DNA of 64,000 nt from the NCBI RefSeq assembly GCF_900016645.1, contig NZ_CDGJ01000065.1; one strand, written 5' to 3'. Position numbers and translations under genes: made by a program. Positions 7,893 through 17,512 of this stretch are shown in pieces. Source of the stretch: Acididesulfobacillus acetoxydans (GTDB lineage: Bacteria; Bacillota; Desulfitobacteriia; Desulfitobacteriales; Desulfitobacteriaceae). The notes beneath the pieces are model-generated. The model made no database searches. It was not told the DNA's origin and worked only from the letters and a program-made list of their open reading frames with translations. Within the stretch, counting starts at the first letter, position 1. Every line of letters begins with the position of its first letter.

Positions 7893-8812
7893 ATGAAGGT
7901 CTCCTTTCCCCATAATGAAAGTGAGCGCAGGAACTTAGCCTGCTTTTCTTTTAACTCTTGCGCCTCCGCCAGGCTGATTGCGCGGAAGCGAACGATCTGC
8001 CCGGGGGGCAGCTGTCCGACTTTGGCCAGGTCTGCCGTGACCAGAGCCGCAATCACCGGGTACCCGCCCGTCGTCTGCCGGTCGACACCGAGAATGATCG
8101 GCTCGCCGTCGGGGGGAACCTGAATGGCCCCGGTGACCAAGGCATCGGAAATCAGATTTCCGGCCGAGCGCGCTTTGACGGCCTCCCCCGCCAGGCGGCA
8201 ACCCATCCGGTTGCTGCGCGGCGTCACCGTATAATCCGAAGCGAGAAAGCGTTCCCACTCCTCCGCGGGAAAAAATGCGGCATGTAGCCCTCTCAGCACC
8301 CGCAGTTCTGCCTTATCCGCCAAAACCGGCCGCAGAGAAGGCAGCAACCGGCGGGAAATATGCTTTTCCTCGCAGGGATGACCGCGTAAAATGTCGCCTC
8401 GCCGCAAAGCCCTTCCTTCCTTGCCGCCCAAAGAGGCGGGCAGATAGGTCGAACGGCTGCCCAGCACCACGGGGACCTCGATTCCGCCGTGCACGCCCAA
8501 ATAAACCCGGCAGCCCCGCGAGATTCCACCGACATCGAGCATATCGCCCGGACTGAGAGCCAGGCTTTGCCAAGGGGCGACCCTCTGACCGTTGAGGAAA
8601 TACTCTCCCTCCCCGCCCCCGAGGGCGACCACCGAGGGGGCCAGACAGCGCGCTTTGACCCCGGCCAAGGTCATCTCCACTGCCGCCGCACCCGCCGGAT
8701 TGCCCAAAAGAGCGTTCGTCACCTGTAAACTCCACGGATCCATGGCACCGGCCGGGGGAATGCCAAAGCGCCCATACCCCGGCCGGCCGAGGTCCTGAAT
8801 ACTCGACTGCAC
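7880..8812 (-). CDS. pxpC: 5-oxoprolinase subunit C (KipA/biotin-dependent carboxyltransferase-like)
   Basis: Subunit C of PxpABC, which works with PxpB in ATP-dependent ring opening of 5-oxoproline. About 310 residues with the family blocks SIQDLGRPGYGRFGIPPAGAMD (N-terminus, shown here in two overlapping parts: SIQDLGRPGYG and FGIPPAGAMD), VYLGVHGGIEVP, LGSRSTY, SNRMGCRL and GGYPVIAALVTAD. The GTG at 8812 is the first ordinary start, but family members begin about eight residues earlier, and the in-frame codons before it read LLEIIRPG, so a rare CTG start at 8836 or 8833 is possible. It follows pxpB with almost no gap and overlaps the decayed DUF969 gene. Confidence 0.93.
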   Translation of the reverse strand: MQSSIQDLGRPGYGRFGIPPAGAMDPWSLQVTNALLGNPAGAAAVEMTLAGVKARCLAPSVVALGGGEGEYFLNGQRVAPWQSLALSPGDMLDVGGISRGCRVYLGVHGGIEVPVVLGSRSTYLPASLGGKEGRALRRGDILRGHPCEEKHISRRLLPSLRPVLADKAELRVLRGLHAAFFPAEEWERFLASDYTVTPRSNRMGCRLAGEAVKARSAGNLISDALVTGAIQVPPDGEPIILGVDRQTTGGYPVIAALVTADLAKVGQLPPGQIVRFRAISLAEAQELKEKQAKFLRSLSLWGKETFICGR

Positions 8813-8838
8813 CCCGGGCCGGATAATTTCCAGCAGAT

Positions 8839-9543
8839 CTATTTCTTCTTGCCCTTGTTTTTGCCCGATAATTGTGAATACTCCTCCTTCCCCACCGCTA
8901 TAAACCGGATGCGATCCCCGCTTTGCAAAAGAGTCGGAGGGTCCCCCGCGGGATCAAACAAGCGCAGGGGTGTCCGCCCGATAATCTGCCACCCCCCCGG
9001 CGACGCCAAAGGGTAAATGCCCGTCTGCGAACCGGCAATGCCGACAGACCCCCGGGCCACTTCCGCTCGCGGCGTCGCCAGCCGGGGAGTGGCCAACCGC
9101 AGCGGTAAACCGCCCAAATAAGGGAAACCCGGCATGAAGCCCAGCATGTGCACCAGGTATTCCGTCCCCGTGTGCAGAGCAATGACCTGACCGGTTGTCA
9201 GGCCGTGATAACCTGCCACATACTCAAGATCCGGACCGTACTCCCCCCCGTAACACACCGGAATCTCCGCCACTCTCCCCCGGCCGGCCCCGGCCTCCGC
9301 CAATGCCTGCTCAAACGCCCCTCCTTGCTCCGCCAGCCAACGCGCGACCTCAGATCCATCCGCCCCCGAACGGATGAACAGGGTGACGGCCAGGTAGCCC
9401 GGAATCAGTTCTCCGATCCGTTCATCCGACTTCGCTTCCATCCAGGCAGCGAAGGCCCGGACCCGGTGAAAGACTGCCTCATTCACTTCCGAACCCAACT
9501 GAACATGCACGGCCGAGTCCCCAAACGGATTAACGACAAACAC
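8839..9543 (-). CDS. pxpB: 5-oxoprolinase subunit B (KipI/allophanate hydrolase subunit 1-like)
   Basis: Subunit B of PxpABC. The 234-residue product shows the diagnostic blocks PFGDSAVHVQLG, IPVCYGGEYGPDLEYVA, YLVHMLGFMPGFPYLGGLP, RLATPR, GSVGIAGSQTGIYPLASPGG and WQIIGRTP. GTG start with a GAGGCGG site. First gene of the pxpB-pxpC-DUF969/979 group. The C-terminal SGKNKGKKK is a short lysine-rich tail. Function by family is well established in Bacillus and E. coli. Confidence 0.95.
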   Translation of the reverse strand: MFVVNPFGDSAVHVQLGSEVNEAVFHRVRAFAAWMEAKSDERIGELIPGYLAVTLFIRSGADGSEVARWLAEQGGAFEQALAEAGAGRGRVAEIPVCYGGEYGPDLEYVAGYHGLTTGQVIALHTGTEYLVHMLGFMPGFPYLGGLPLRLATPRLATPRAEVARGSVGIAGSQTGIYPLASPGGWQIIGRTPLRLFDPAGDPPTLLQSGDRIRFIAVGKEEYSQLSGKNKGKKK

Positions 9544-9870
9544 CTTTTCCGCCTCACTCCCCTCAGCATCTCGGGTTCCGCCTCTACAGCACCCGACCTG
9601 CTTTCAGATAAGATACGCCACCCTCCCTGCAGTTTCCTGCCAAGTCTCCTCAATATTCCAGTTCTTCCTGGCTTCGGAGCTTTCGTGCCAGTAAACATTT
9701 CGCTCCCGCAAGATCAAAAAACGCCCCGAGGATTCCTTTCCGGAGCGGTTAGAAAAAATGCACTGAAGTTTTTTGTGATCGCGTTTTTGGCTGACACGAA
9801 GCACCTTCGCGCTGCCTCTTCACCGGAACAACCCGTGTACCCTCCGCGGAAGCAGTTCTTATCGACCCGC
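9544..9870. other. Gap upstream of pxpB
   Basis: About 330 bp between the HD-GYP gene stop and the pxpB start. I see no gene, repeat or clear promoter in it. Confidence 0.5.
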
Positions 9871-10656
9871 TCATAGTCCCGTCGCGGAGAAAAGAACCAC
9901 GATTTCTTGAAAGGCTTCGACCACCTCTTCGCTAAAGTCAGTGCCGGCCCCGGCGACCACCATCTCATAGGCCACCCGGCCCGGAAGTCCCTTCCGGTAA
10001 GGCCGATCCGTCGTCAGAGCATCATAGACGTCGGCGACCGCCGCTATCTGGGCGAAAGGATGAATCTGGGTGCCATGCAAGCCGTCCGGGTATCCCCGCC
10101 CGTTCCAGCGTTCATGGTGCTGGCAAATGACCAGATAAGCGCTTAGCGAGAGAGGCTTCAGCCGGAGTATCTCTTCCCCGAGAGAAGGATGCTCCTTAAC
10201 CAGTTCAAACTCATTCAGCGTCAGTTTGCCGGGTCTATTCAAAAGGGCGAGCGGTATTCTCTCTTTCCCGACATCATGGAGCAAAGCACCCAACACAAGG
10301 TCTCGCAGGTCTTTCCTTTTGTACGCCAGTTGCTCAGCCATCATCAAAGAAAGAACCGCCACATGAATCGAATGTACGTACGTATAGCGATCAAACCGGC
10401 ATAGCCTGTCCAATTCCACCTCAAGCCAAGACCAGCGCCTGAGGGACTGCACAATCTGTTCAACCGCCCTCACTTTCGGCCCGGATTTCCGAGAGGAGAA
10501 CAAAGGAATCTCTGGGTAAAGATCCTTTGCAGGAGTATACGGCTTTGCCACCACAATGTCCAATAAGTCCAGCCCCTTTCCCGGCTGCTTTCTCTCTGAC
10601 TTCACCCAGACCGGTTCCTGCCCCGAACGTTTCCCTCTCACCCTGCGCTCTTCCAA
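9871..10656 (-). CDS. HD-GYP domain protein (probable cyclic-di-GMP phosphodiesterase)
   Basis: 261 residues, made mainly of an HD-GYP domain (about 85-255) that hydrolyses cyclic dinucleotides, usually c-di-GMP. Visible motifs: HVAVLSLMMA, LLHDVGKERIP (HDxGK), KEHPSLGEEIL, CQHHERWNGRGYPDGLHG (HHE..GxGYP) and AVADVYDALTTDRPYRKG. The first 80 residues are basic and lack a recognisable sensor or membrane segment. The start is uncertain: the TTG at 10656 has no clear ribosome site, and later GTG codons are possible. It may balance the GGDEF-EAL protein 10 kb away; that link is inference. Confidence 0.9.
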   Translation of the reverse strand: MEERRVRGKRSGQEPVWVKSERKQPGKGLDLLDIVVAKPYTPAKDLYPEIPLFSSRKSGPKVRAVEQIVQSLRRWSWLEVELDRLCRFDRYTYVHSIHVAVLSLMMAEQLAYKRKDLRDLVLGALLHDVGKERIPLALLNRPGKLTLNEFELVKEHPSLGEEILRLKPLSLSAYLVICQHHERWNGRGYPDGLHGTQIHPFAQIAAVADVYDALTTDRPYRKGLPGRVAYEMVVAGAGTDFSEEVVEAFQEIVVLFSATGL

Positions 10657-10986
10657 CGCTCACTCCGCTCTTTCAACCCTCACTCCGCTTGGTACTCTGA
10701 CCCGGCTCACTCGCTGCGTTATCAAGTACCATCCACAGCGGAGGTCGTTTCGTGTAGCACCCTCACCCGGCGGGGAATGAAAATGATAAATTGGCTCTGG
10801 CCACGGTAAACACGTTCTGGGGAAAGAATTCCCACTGGCCACTATTTTAAGGTATTTTGTCGTTTCTGTCCACCACGTATGCTTATAACTTTACAATGTT
10901 TACAATATCTTTGCACACTCGTGTTGCCTTTCCCGACTTTACCGTGCCCGTCCTCCTGTCCGCCGGATAATTGGCAATAGGACAAG
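10657..10986. other. Intergenic stretch, possible insertion-sequence end
   Basis: About 330 bp without a gene. It contains short CTCACTCCGC/CTCTTTCAACC direct repeats (10655-10690) and a segment (about 10785-10850) with two self-complementary TGGCCA boxes flanking a TTCTGGGGAAAGAATTCC core, which looks like the end of an insertion sequence, but no transposase is present. Confidence 0.3.
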
Positions 10987-12591
10987 TTAGGCCGGAGCGA
11001 AGCGGGCGCGACAACCGGTAACCCGCCAATTGTGATCACAGGTGGCCTCCACCCATTCATGCTCTAGAAAGTAATTCGTTAACAGTTCCGAGACTTCGGT
11101 CTGAATATCACGTACAACCTCGGCTCCGCTGAACATTCCGTATAAGGAGCCGCCCGCGGCCCGATAATTGTTCATAACCACATCGTAAAAACCACAAGGA
11201 TCCAAAGGCTCCCCTCCTTGGTTCAACAGGACCACCCGCGACCCGGCGGGCCTGGATATATCCAAAGTGTATTCGATGCCTTCCCACATGTCGTAATTGT
11301 AATGCTGGACTTTGGGCCGGCAGAAAGCCGGATTCACGCCCGGGGCTCCGTCCGGACCCCTTTCGAAGAAAGTAGCCGTCACTTCCAAGGCTTGGCGGAT
11401 CGTCTCTCCCCGCACCCTCAGTACCCTCAAGGTATTGGGATACATGTAGTTGGCCAGAATCTGCCGCATCGTCACCTGAGCGGAAAAACCCGGGCAGGTA
11501 TCGGCGAAAATCGAAGCACAGGAAATCGGGGCCTCCGAATAATGCATCTGCACCCGGTTGACGAACTCTATGTAAGGATTGTCCGCCAAACGGGCGGCCA
11601 TCGGGTCCTCAATCCGCATATTCCCCCGGACCCGGCCCAGCGGCTGTTCCAACCAAGCTTGCGTTTTCTCTTCATAAGGTCGCACGATTCGCTCGATCTC
11701 CGCATCGGCCGGAACGTCCCCCACTTCCAGCAAGTCGGCCTTCTTCCCGCTCACGCGCCAGTGCCCCCTGTCCTGCTCCAGGGTGAGAACCACTTTTGCC
11801 AGCTGGCGGGCATCGTTCTCCGGCTGAATCACCTGCACACCGGCAACCTCCGCGACAACCCCGCGATGCTGGTGCCCACCCAGGAGGACATCAATGCCCT
11901 CTACCTCCGTACAGATCTGATAAGCCTGATTTTCCCCCGTCAAACGTTCCAGGGGCTCTCCCGATTTCGGATCCCGTTCCAAGCCGCCGTGGTAGGCGAC
12001 GATCACCGCGTCAGCCCCCTTCTCCCGGCGCAGAAAAGGCACCCAGACGCGGGCCGTCTCCACCGGGTCGATAAAATCCCAAGCGGCAATATTTGTAGGG
12101 TGCTCCCAAAACGGGATATATTTCGTAGTCAGACCCAACACTGCGACCCGACAGTCCCCCGGAAAGGTCCGCAGTAGATATGGCTCACCGAAAGCCGGCT
12201 CCTTCGTCCCCTTGCGGCAAATATTGGCCGCCAGCCAAGGAAACTGTGACTCTTCCATCACCTTCGTCAAGACCCCCGGCCCGTAATTGAACTCATGGTT
12301 CCCAACCACGGCCGCATCGTAGACCAGAGACTCGAGACAGGCGACCATGGGATGGAGTGTATCGCCTCCGCAGCGGGCCTGGTAAAAAGTTAAAGGACTC
12401 CCCTGAATGAGATCCCCGTTGTCCACGGTCAAGTGCCGGGGATAGTCCCGCCGCAAACGGCGAATTAAAGTTCCGGCCTTGGCCAGCCCCTTGGCCGCGG
12501 GCTCCCCTGTCCCGTAGTCCCGGGGCAGAACAAACCCGTGCACATCGCTTGTCATGAGTATCAGGACGGTCATCGCTTCTTTGTCAGCCAT
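10987..12591 (-). CDS. Bifunctional metallophosphoesterase/5'-nucleotidase-like protein
   Basis: Two-domain dinuclear-metal phosphohydrolase of the UshA/YfkN/CpdB family. N-terminal calcineurin-like domain (about 1-290): metal motifs MTSDVHG, TVDNGDLIQGSP, VVGNHEFNYG, AYHGGLERD and GGHQHRG. C-terminal 5'-nucleotidase domain (about 330-510): NRVQMHYSEAP, VRGETIRQALE and GFYDVVMNNY. Most relatives are exported; this one has no signal peptide, so it should act in the cytoplasm on nucleotides, cyclic nucleotides or UDP-sugars. I start at the ATG at 12591; an internal ATG six codons on gives MTVLILMTSDVHG, closer to the family N-terminus. It follows the ABC importer permeases in the same direction, after a large minisatellite. 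Confidence 0.9.
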   Translation of the reverse strand: MADKEAMTVLILMTSDVHGFVLPRDYGTGEPAAKGLAKAGTLIRRLRRDYPRHLTVDNGDLIQGSPLTFYQARCGGDTLHPMVACLESLVYDAAVVGNHEFNYGPGVLTKVMEESQFPWLAANICRKGTKEPAFGEPYLLRTFPGDCRVAVLGLTTKYIPFWEHPTNIAAWDFIDPVETARVWVPFLRREKGADAVIVAYHGGLERDPKSGEPLERLTGENQAYQICTEVEGIDVLLGGHQHRGVVAEVAGVQVIQPENDARQLAKVVLTLEQDRGHWRVSGKKADLLEVGDVPADAEIERIVRPYEEKTQAWLEQPLGRVRGNMRIEDPMAARLADNPYIEFVNRVQMHYSEAPISCASIFADTCPGFSAQVTMRQILANYMYPNTLRVLRVRGETIRQALEVTATFFERGPDGAPGVNPAFCRPKVQHYNYDMWEGIEYTLDISRPAGSRVVLLNQGGEPLDPCGFYDVVMNNYRAAGGSLYGMFSGAEVVRDIQTEVSELLTNYFLEHEWVEATCDHNWRVTGCRARFAPA

Positions 12592-12624
12592 CTTCAAGTA
12601 AACTTCCCCGATCCTTTTAGTCCG

Positions 12625-12975
12625 GTCTTAACCCTCTTAATCCGGTTTTACCCTCTTAGTCTTGTCTTAACCCTCTTAATCCGGCCTTGCCCTCTTAATC
12701 CGGCCTTGCCCTCTTAATCCGGCCTTGCCCTCTTAATCCGGCCTTGCCCTCTTAATCCGGTCTTACCCTCTTAATCCGGTCTTACCCTCTTAATCCGGTC
12801 TTACCCTCTTAATCCGGTCTTGCCCTCTTAATCCGGTCTTGCCCTCTTAATCCGGTCTTGCCCTCTTAATCCGGTCTTGCCCTCTTAATCCGGTCTTGCC
12901 CTCTTAATCCGGTCTTGCCCTCTTAATCCGGTCTTACCCTTTTAGTCCGGTCTTATCCTCTTAATCCGATCTTAC
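12625..12975. repeat. 19-bp intergenic minisatellite, about 18 copies
   Basis: Head-to-tail copies of a 19-bp unit (CCCTCTTAATCCGGTCTTG) with a G/C or C/T change near the end. Adjacent copies are almost perfect with no spacers, so this is not CRISPR. It separates the nucleotidase gene from the ABC permease. Decayed units continue to about 13040. Confidence 0.95.
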
Positions 12976-13101
12976 CCTTTTGGCCCGGTTTATGGACTCC
13001 GACCGCCGGGTTCATCAGACCGAGGTCCCTCCGGTCTTATGATCCTCATCCGGTTTGTAAACTCCCGGCTGTCTCAGTCTCCCCCAAAGGTCCCGCTCAA
13101 A

Positions 13102-13929
13102 TCACTTAATTCCCGACTGGATGAAACTGCTGATGAATTGTTTCTGAAAGAGGATGAACATAACCAACAAGGGCAACACCACCAGCAAAGTGCCGGCCGT
13201 AATCATCGACCACTGCGCCCCGGTCTCCCCCATCTGGGTAAGCAGGGAAAGGCCGACTGTCAACGGCTGATTTTGGGGCGTCTGGGTGACGATCAAAGGC
13301 CAGAGGAAATCGTTCCAGTGGAAGCTCACGGAGACCAGGGAAAAAGCAACCAGCCCGGGGCGCGCCGCCGGCAAGAGTACATACCAGATGATTTGCCACC
13401 AGGAGGCACCGTCCAACATAGCCGCCTCCTCCAAGTCCCGCGGGATCTGCCGGAACGTCTGCCTCATGAGAAACGTTCCCATAGCAGAAGCAAAATAGGG
13501 CAGCATGATCGCCCATTTCGTGTCCACTAAGCCCAGATCCTTAATGGTCAGGTAATTCGGCACGATTAGGGCACTAGTGGGAATCATCAACTGCAAAAGA
13601 AAAATGACGAAAACGATCGATTTTCCCCGAAAAGAATAGCGAGCAAAAGCATACCCTGCCAGGGTAATCGTCAGCAGCTGCACGATGAGGATGCCGGCAC
13701 AGATTTCAATAGTATTTATGTAATAAAGCTGAAACTGCCCGCTTGTCCAAGCCGCCGCAAAGTTCTGCCAGGATAATTGGATTCCCCCCAGCAAATGCGT
13801 CAAACCGTTGATATTATTGGGGTCCTTGAACGACATAAGAACGGTCCAGAGGAGCGGGACCAGCCAAATCACCGAAATCAGGAGCAGCACGGCATTGAGA
13901 ACCACATCTCCGATCTTGCGTCTGTACAT
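13102..13929 (-). CDS. Carbohydrate ABC transporter permease (MalG/UgpE type)
   Basis: Inner-membrane permease of a CUT1-type importer; 275 residues with six predicted helices (about 12-32, 75-95, 108-128, 140-160, 185-205, 240-262). The cytoplasmic EAA loop (EEAAMLDGASWWQIIWYVLLP) that docks the ATPase is clear, and the short N-terminus is typical of the MalG-side subunit. It pairs with the 14258-15175 permease and the 15479-16789 binding lipoprotein. No ATPase gene lies nearby; in Bacillota a shared MsmX-type ATPase often serves such importers. Substrate not determinable. Confidence 0.93.
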   Translation of the reverse strand: MYRRKIGDVVLNAVLLLISVIWLVPLLWTVLMSFKDPNNINGLTHLLGGIQLSWQNFAAAWTSGQFQLYYINTIEICAGILIVQLLTITLAGYAFARYSFRGKSIVFVIFLLQLMIPTSALIVPNYLTIKDLGLVDTKWAIMLPYFASAMGTFLMRQTFRQIPRDLEEAAMLDGASWWQIIWYVLLPAARPGLVAFSLVSVSFHWNDFLWPLIVTQTPQNQPLTVGLSLLTQMGETGAQWSMITAGTLLVVLPLLVMFILFQKQFISSFIQSGIK

Positions 13930-13954
13930 AAGAGCCGCTTCTCCCTCCCAGATT

Positions 13955-14180
13955 CTTCATCCGTAATCCTTCATCCGTAATCCTTAATCACTAATCCTTA
14001 ATCACTAATCCTTCATCACTAATCCTTCATCACTAATCCTTCATCATTAATCCTTCATCATTAATCCTTCATCGCTAATCCTTCATCGCTAATCCTTCGC
14101 CAGTCAATCCCTATCCGCCAATCCCTATCCGTCAATCCTTCGTCAGTTAATCCTTCGTCCGTCAATCCCTTGTCCGCCAA
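13955..14180. repeat. 14-bp intergenic minisatellite
   Basis: About 15 imperfect copies of a 14-bp unit (CTAATCCTTCATCA), more degenerate toward the right (TCAATCCCTTGTCC). It fills most of the gap between the two ABC permease genes. Confidence 0.92.
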
Positions 14181-14257
14181 TCCCTTGGTCGCGAGGCGAC
14201 GCGTACCAGTTACTTCCCGCCTTAGGCCTCGTACCGGGAGGGGGGCACCGTCCGGCC

Positions 14258-15175
14258 TCAGGATTCATAGTGCACCCGCTTGTCCGCCAAAGTCTGCAGC
14301 ACGGCAACCGCCAACAGGATCACGATTAGAATGACAGACAGGGCCGAAGCTTTCCCCAGGTTGGAAAAGGCAAAGGCCTGCTGGTAAATGTAGTAGAGCA
14401 GCATGTTCGTGCCGTTACTGGGCCCGCCCTGAGTCATAACGTACAACTGATCGATCATCTGGAAAGCGTCCACCATGGCGATGATGAAGACAAAGAGGGA
14501 AGTCGGCATGAGAAGCGGCACCGTGATGCTGCGAAAAGCTTTGACCGGTCCGGCCCCGTCCACCGCAGCCGCCTCATACGGATCCTGGCCGATGTTCTGC
14601 AGACCGGCCAGATAGAAAATCATAAAATAGCCCACCTGTTTCCAGATCGTCATCAGCATAATCGCCGGCAAGGCCGTCCCCGGTTCTCCCAGCCAATTAA
14701 TCTGGGGCCCCCCGAAAAGAGCCAGCACTTTGTCCACAATGCCATAGTCCGGAGTATACATGAAAAGCCAGATGGAAGCGGCACTCACCATGGGCAGCAC
14801 CACCGGGTGGAAAAGCGCCAGCCGGAAAAACGGCGTCAGCCGGTACCTGCGGTTGAGCGCCACCGCCAAAACCATGGCGATAAGCATACTCACCGGTACC
14901 GTCCCCAAAATAAAGAGTACCGTATTCCTCATGACCTGCGCAAACACCGGATCACGACCCAAAGCGGTGAAATTAGCCAATCCCGCGAATACCGGCACCG
15001 GGTGGGCATTATCGCTGAAAAACAGGCTGTGATATACAGCGACCACCATCGGCCACAAGGTAAAAATAATTAGGATGAGAGCGGAGGGCGCGAGCAGGAG
15101 CGCGGCCCGAAAGCCCACGCGCCCGCCTTTGCCGCTACCGGCCTTTTGACCCTTTTGACCTATCGAACTTGGCAT
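14258..15175 (-). CDS. Carbohydrate ABC transporter permease (MalF/UgpA type)
   Basis: 305 residues, six predicted membrane helices, first at about 22-45 after a basic Gly/Lys-rich N-tail. EAA loop YEAAAVDGAGPVKAFRSITV is present at about 205-225. AAGGAG eight bases before the ATG. Together with the MalG-type permease and the lipoprotein it makes one CUT1 importer. About 330 bp of repeat separates the two permease genes, so their co-transcription depends on reading through the minisatellite. Confidence 0.93.
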   Translation of the reverse strand: MPSSIGQKGQKAGSGKGGRVGFRAALLLAPSALILIIFTLWPMVVAVYHSLFFSDNAHPVPVFAGLANFTALGRDPVFAQVMRNTVLFILGTVPVSMLIAMVLAVALNRRYRLTPFFRLALFHPVVLPMVSAASIWLFMYTPDYGIVDKVLALFGGPQINWLGEPGTALPAIMLMTIWKQVGYFMIFYLAGLQNIGQDPYEAAAVDGAGPVKAFRSITVPLLMPTSLFVFIIAMVDAFQMIDQLYVMTQGGPSNGTNMLLYYIYQQAFAFSNLGKASALSVILIVILLAVAVLQTLADKRVHYES

Positions 15176-15478
15176 TCTTTAAACTCCTTAGGCCGAATCG
15201 TTTACTTCGGTCCCCCTGACCGGTTTGCGTCCTCGGGCGGCTTTGTCTGAGTCTCCCGGCTTAAGAGTTTCTCATACCTTCCTGCGGTCGCCAAACCGTC
15301 CCGGCCGTGCGCGGGCGACAGCAAAGCCGGTTGCTTTGCCCCGCCCGCAGAGCCTGAGAATGATTGTCACCGGGACCGAAACTCACCGAGAACAGTCTGT
15401 CACCCGAGAGTCGATCAGTCCCGTCCGGTCCGCTCCGGTCTTCACCTTTGGTCCCGCTTCTGACTCCCCGGCCGGGTC
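15176..15478. other. Gap between lipoprotein and permease genes
   Basis: About 300 bp, GC-rich with weakly repetitive GTCCGGTC-like blocks. No gene or terminator recognised. Confidence 0.4.
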
Positions 15479-16789
15479 CTAGTCTTTGAACTTGCTCAAA
15501 AGGGCATCCGCCTGTTGTTGGGCCGCAGTCAAGGCCGCTTGCGGCAGCACGTTCTGCGTCAGGACTTTTTGGCAGGCCGTGGACAGGATCTGCTGAATCT
15601 CCTGGCCGTCGTGGGTCGCCAGTTCCTTGGCCGCGTATTGCAGCTGCTGCCGTGCCACATCTCCCTGCGGTGTCGCCTGCAGGTATTTCTTCATCTGGGC
15701 TGTCTCATAAACAGCCGGAGAAGTGCCGATATAGCCCGTTTCGATCGCCCACTTGGCGGTAACGTCCGGGCTGCTCATCCACTTCACAAATTTGAAAGCC
15801 GCTTGCTCTCTCGCTTTATTCCTGGTATTGATGATGTAAAGATTGCCCCCGCCCGTAGGCGTCCCGGGCCGCACATTGCCAGGCAGCATCGCCACACCGA
15901 CCGGAAACTTGGCGGTTTTTAGGATCTGAGTTAGACTTCCGGACGAATGATAGATCATCGCCGCTTTGCCGGAGGCGAAATCGTCGGGAGCGGTCGCCCA
16001 GCCGATCAACCCCGGCGGTTCAATCTTGTCTTTCAGGCTCAGGTCGGCAAAAAATTGCAGGGCCTGGACGACTTTGGGCTGGTCAAAATACACCTTGTTG
16101 GCCGCATCCCCGACCACATTCTGACCGTTTTCAATGGCAAAAGGCTGAAACTCCCAGTAGGTTAAGCCGCTGGTCGGGATCTCCAAACCCCATTGACCCG
16201 CTTTGGTCAAGGCTTTACCGTCGGTCACCAGCTCAGACCAAGTCTTCGGGGGATTATTCGGATTGAGACCGGCTTTTTGAAACTCATTTTTGTTGTAGTA
16301 AAGCAACAGGGTACTCCTTTGGAAAGGTATCCCGTAGGTCGTCCCATTGAGATTGGAATTTGCCATAAAGGCGGGGTAAAAAGAGTTCAGCCATTGCTGG
16401 TCCTTTTTCGAAGCGGCAAAACCATTGATCGGAAGGATCAGGTGGTTATCCAACAGAGTGTTCATGTCCGTGGACAAAAGCACCGCCACATCTGGGGCAT
16501 TGCCCGACTTGAATCCTGTCTGCACCTTGGTCATGGTCGTGCCGTAATCCCCGGAAAATACGGGCGTGACCTGAATATCCGGATGCGCTTGATTAAACTC
16601 GTTCACTAATTGGGTCATGTCCTGGGCCAAGGGCCCGGCCACAGCCACCGGAAAATCAAAAGTCAGCTTTTCCACCGGTTTGGTTTGTCCGGTCTTGCCC
16701 CCCGCTTGATTGCCGCAGCCGCTCAGCAAGACAGTGAGCATGACCGCACCCACCAAGACTTGCAGCATATGTCTCGGTAACCTCTTCAT
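15479..16789 (-). CDS. Extracellular solute-binding lipoprotein (sugar/glycerol-phosphate type)
   Basis: Binding protein of the adjacent ABC importer, anchored outside the membrane. The start at 16789 is set by AGGAG seven bases upstream and gives a lipoprotein signal: basic MKRLPRHM, hydrophobic VLVGAVMLTV and lipobox LLSGC. The mature part (about 415 residues) is a cluster-B/UgpB-like fold with GDYGTTMTKVQTGF, GNAPDVAVL, GTTYGIPFQRSTLLLYYNK and the C-terminal region WMSSPDVTAKWAIETGYIGTS (quoted in part). UgpB-like similarity suggests a sugar or glycerol-3-phosphate diester; I cannot tell which. It is the first gene of the importer operon. Confidence 0.92.
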   Translation of the reverse strand: MKRLPRHMLQVLVGAVMLTVLLSGCGNQAGGKTGQTKPVEKLTFDFPVAVAGPLAQDMTQLVNEFNQAHPDIQVTPVFSGDYGTTMTKVQTGFKSGNAPDVAVLLSTDMNTLLDNHLILPINGFAASKKDQQWLNSFYPAFMANSNLNGTTYGIPFQRSTLLLYYNKNEFQKAGLNPNNPPKTWSELVTDGKALTKAGQWGLEIPTSGLTYWEFQPFAIENGQNVVGDAANKVYFDQPKVVQALQFFADLSLKDKIEPPGLIGWATAPDDFASGKAAMIYHSSGSLTQILKTAKFPVGVAMLPGNVRPGTPTGGGNLYIINTRNKAREQAAFKFVKWMSSPDVTAKWAIETGYIGTSPAVYETAQMKKYLQATPQGDVARQQLQYAAKELATHDGQEIQQILSTACQKVLTQNVLPQAALTAAQQQADALLSKFKD

Positions 16790-17512
16790 TCGGATTCTCC
16801 TTTCGTTTCCCAACGCAGGCACACGCAATAATACAGTCCAAACCTCTCCCCTGGAAGGAAGACAGACTGGGCTGCATGCTTGCGCCCGACCCCCCCGGCC
16901 GGCTATAGTGCTCGTTATCGGCAAAACCTAAACCATTTGCAGTAGAATCTGAGCCATTCGCGCCAACGCTTGGCGCCGACATCCGCGCTGTCTGAAATAC
17001 AGTTTCGTCGTTCGCCTGCGCTCCACCTCCGCGTCCCCATACAGTTGATTCAAGGATAAGTCAGATAATCCTATTTCTACCCGTATCTTGCTCATCTCGA
17101 TGTATAATATTCGACTAACAACGCCAATTACCTGCCCCTGAACCCCACTTGAGAAACATTTAACACAAAGGCACAAAGCACGACGGTCAGCCAGCCTTAC
17201 TCGCATTCACGCCCCCAGACCGCGATGCGGCAAAAAAGGCCCATGGGCCGCATCTTGACTCTCGGACCCCGTCCTTCCCGAGGACTGGGGGCAAAAGCTG
17301 AGAGAAAGCAAACCCATGGACCAATCTGTCTCTTTGAACTTCTGCACGACTTCTCACTCTGAATCTCACCATGGCTGAAGCTAGATGCGTGCGGCGGAGT
17401 CTCTCGGTCGGGACTCACGGTCAGGACTCACACCGGAATTCCCTAAAATATACCCTGACCCACTGCCGCGGCATCGTCTGCCGACCGCGCCCTTATCTTC
17501 TGCCGGCATCCC
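16790..17512. other. Long gap upstream of the importer operon
   Basis: About 720 bp between the surface protein and the binding protein. A minus-strand frame at 16928-17206 (ending QALARMAQILLQMV) is open but matches nothing I recognise and has no good ribosome site. Promoter-like TTGCTC/TATAAT boxes occur near 17087-17108 on the plus strand, with no plus-strand gene after them. Confidence 0.35.

Noticed and set aside
10785..10850. IS21-like end with TGGCCA boxes
   Set aside because: Only a short motif is present, with no transposase or matching opposite end, so it is kept as a note in the gap entry.
12625..12975. Regular repeat array resembling a CRISPR
   Set aside because: Units follow each other without spacers and no cas genes are present; it is a plain tandem repeat.
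16928..17206. Possible small gene upstream of the importer
   Set aside because: No start signal, no recognisable family, and Arg-rich composition typical of chance frames in GC-rich DNA.
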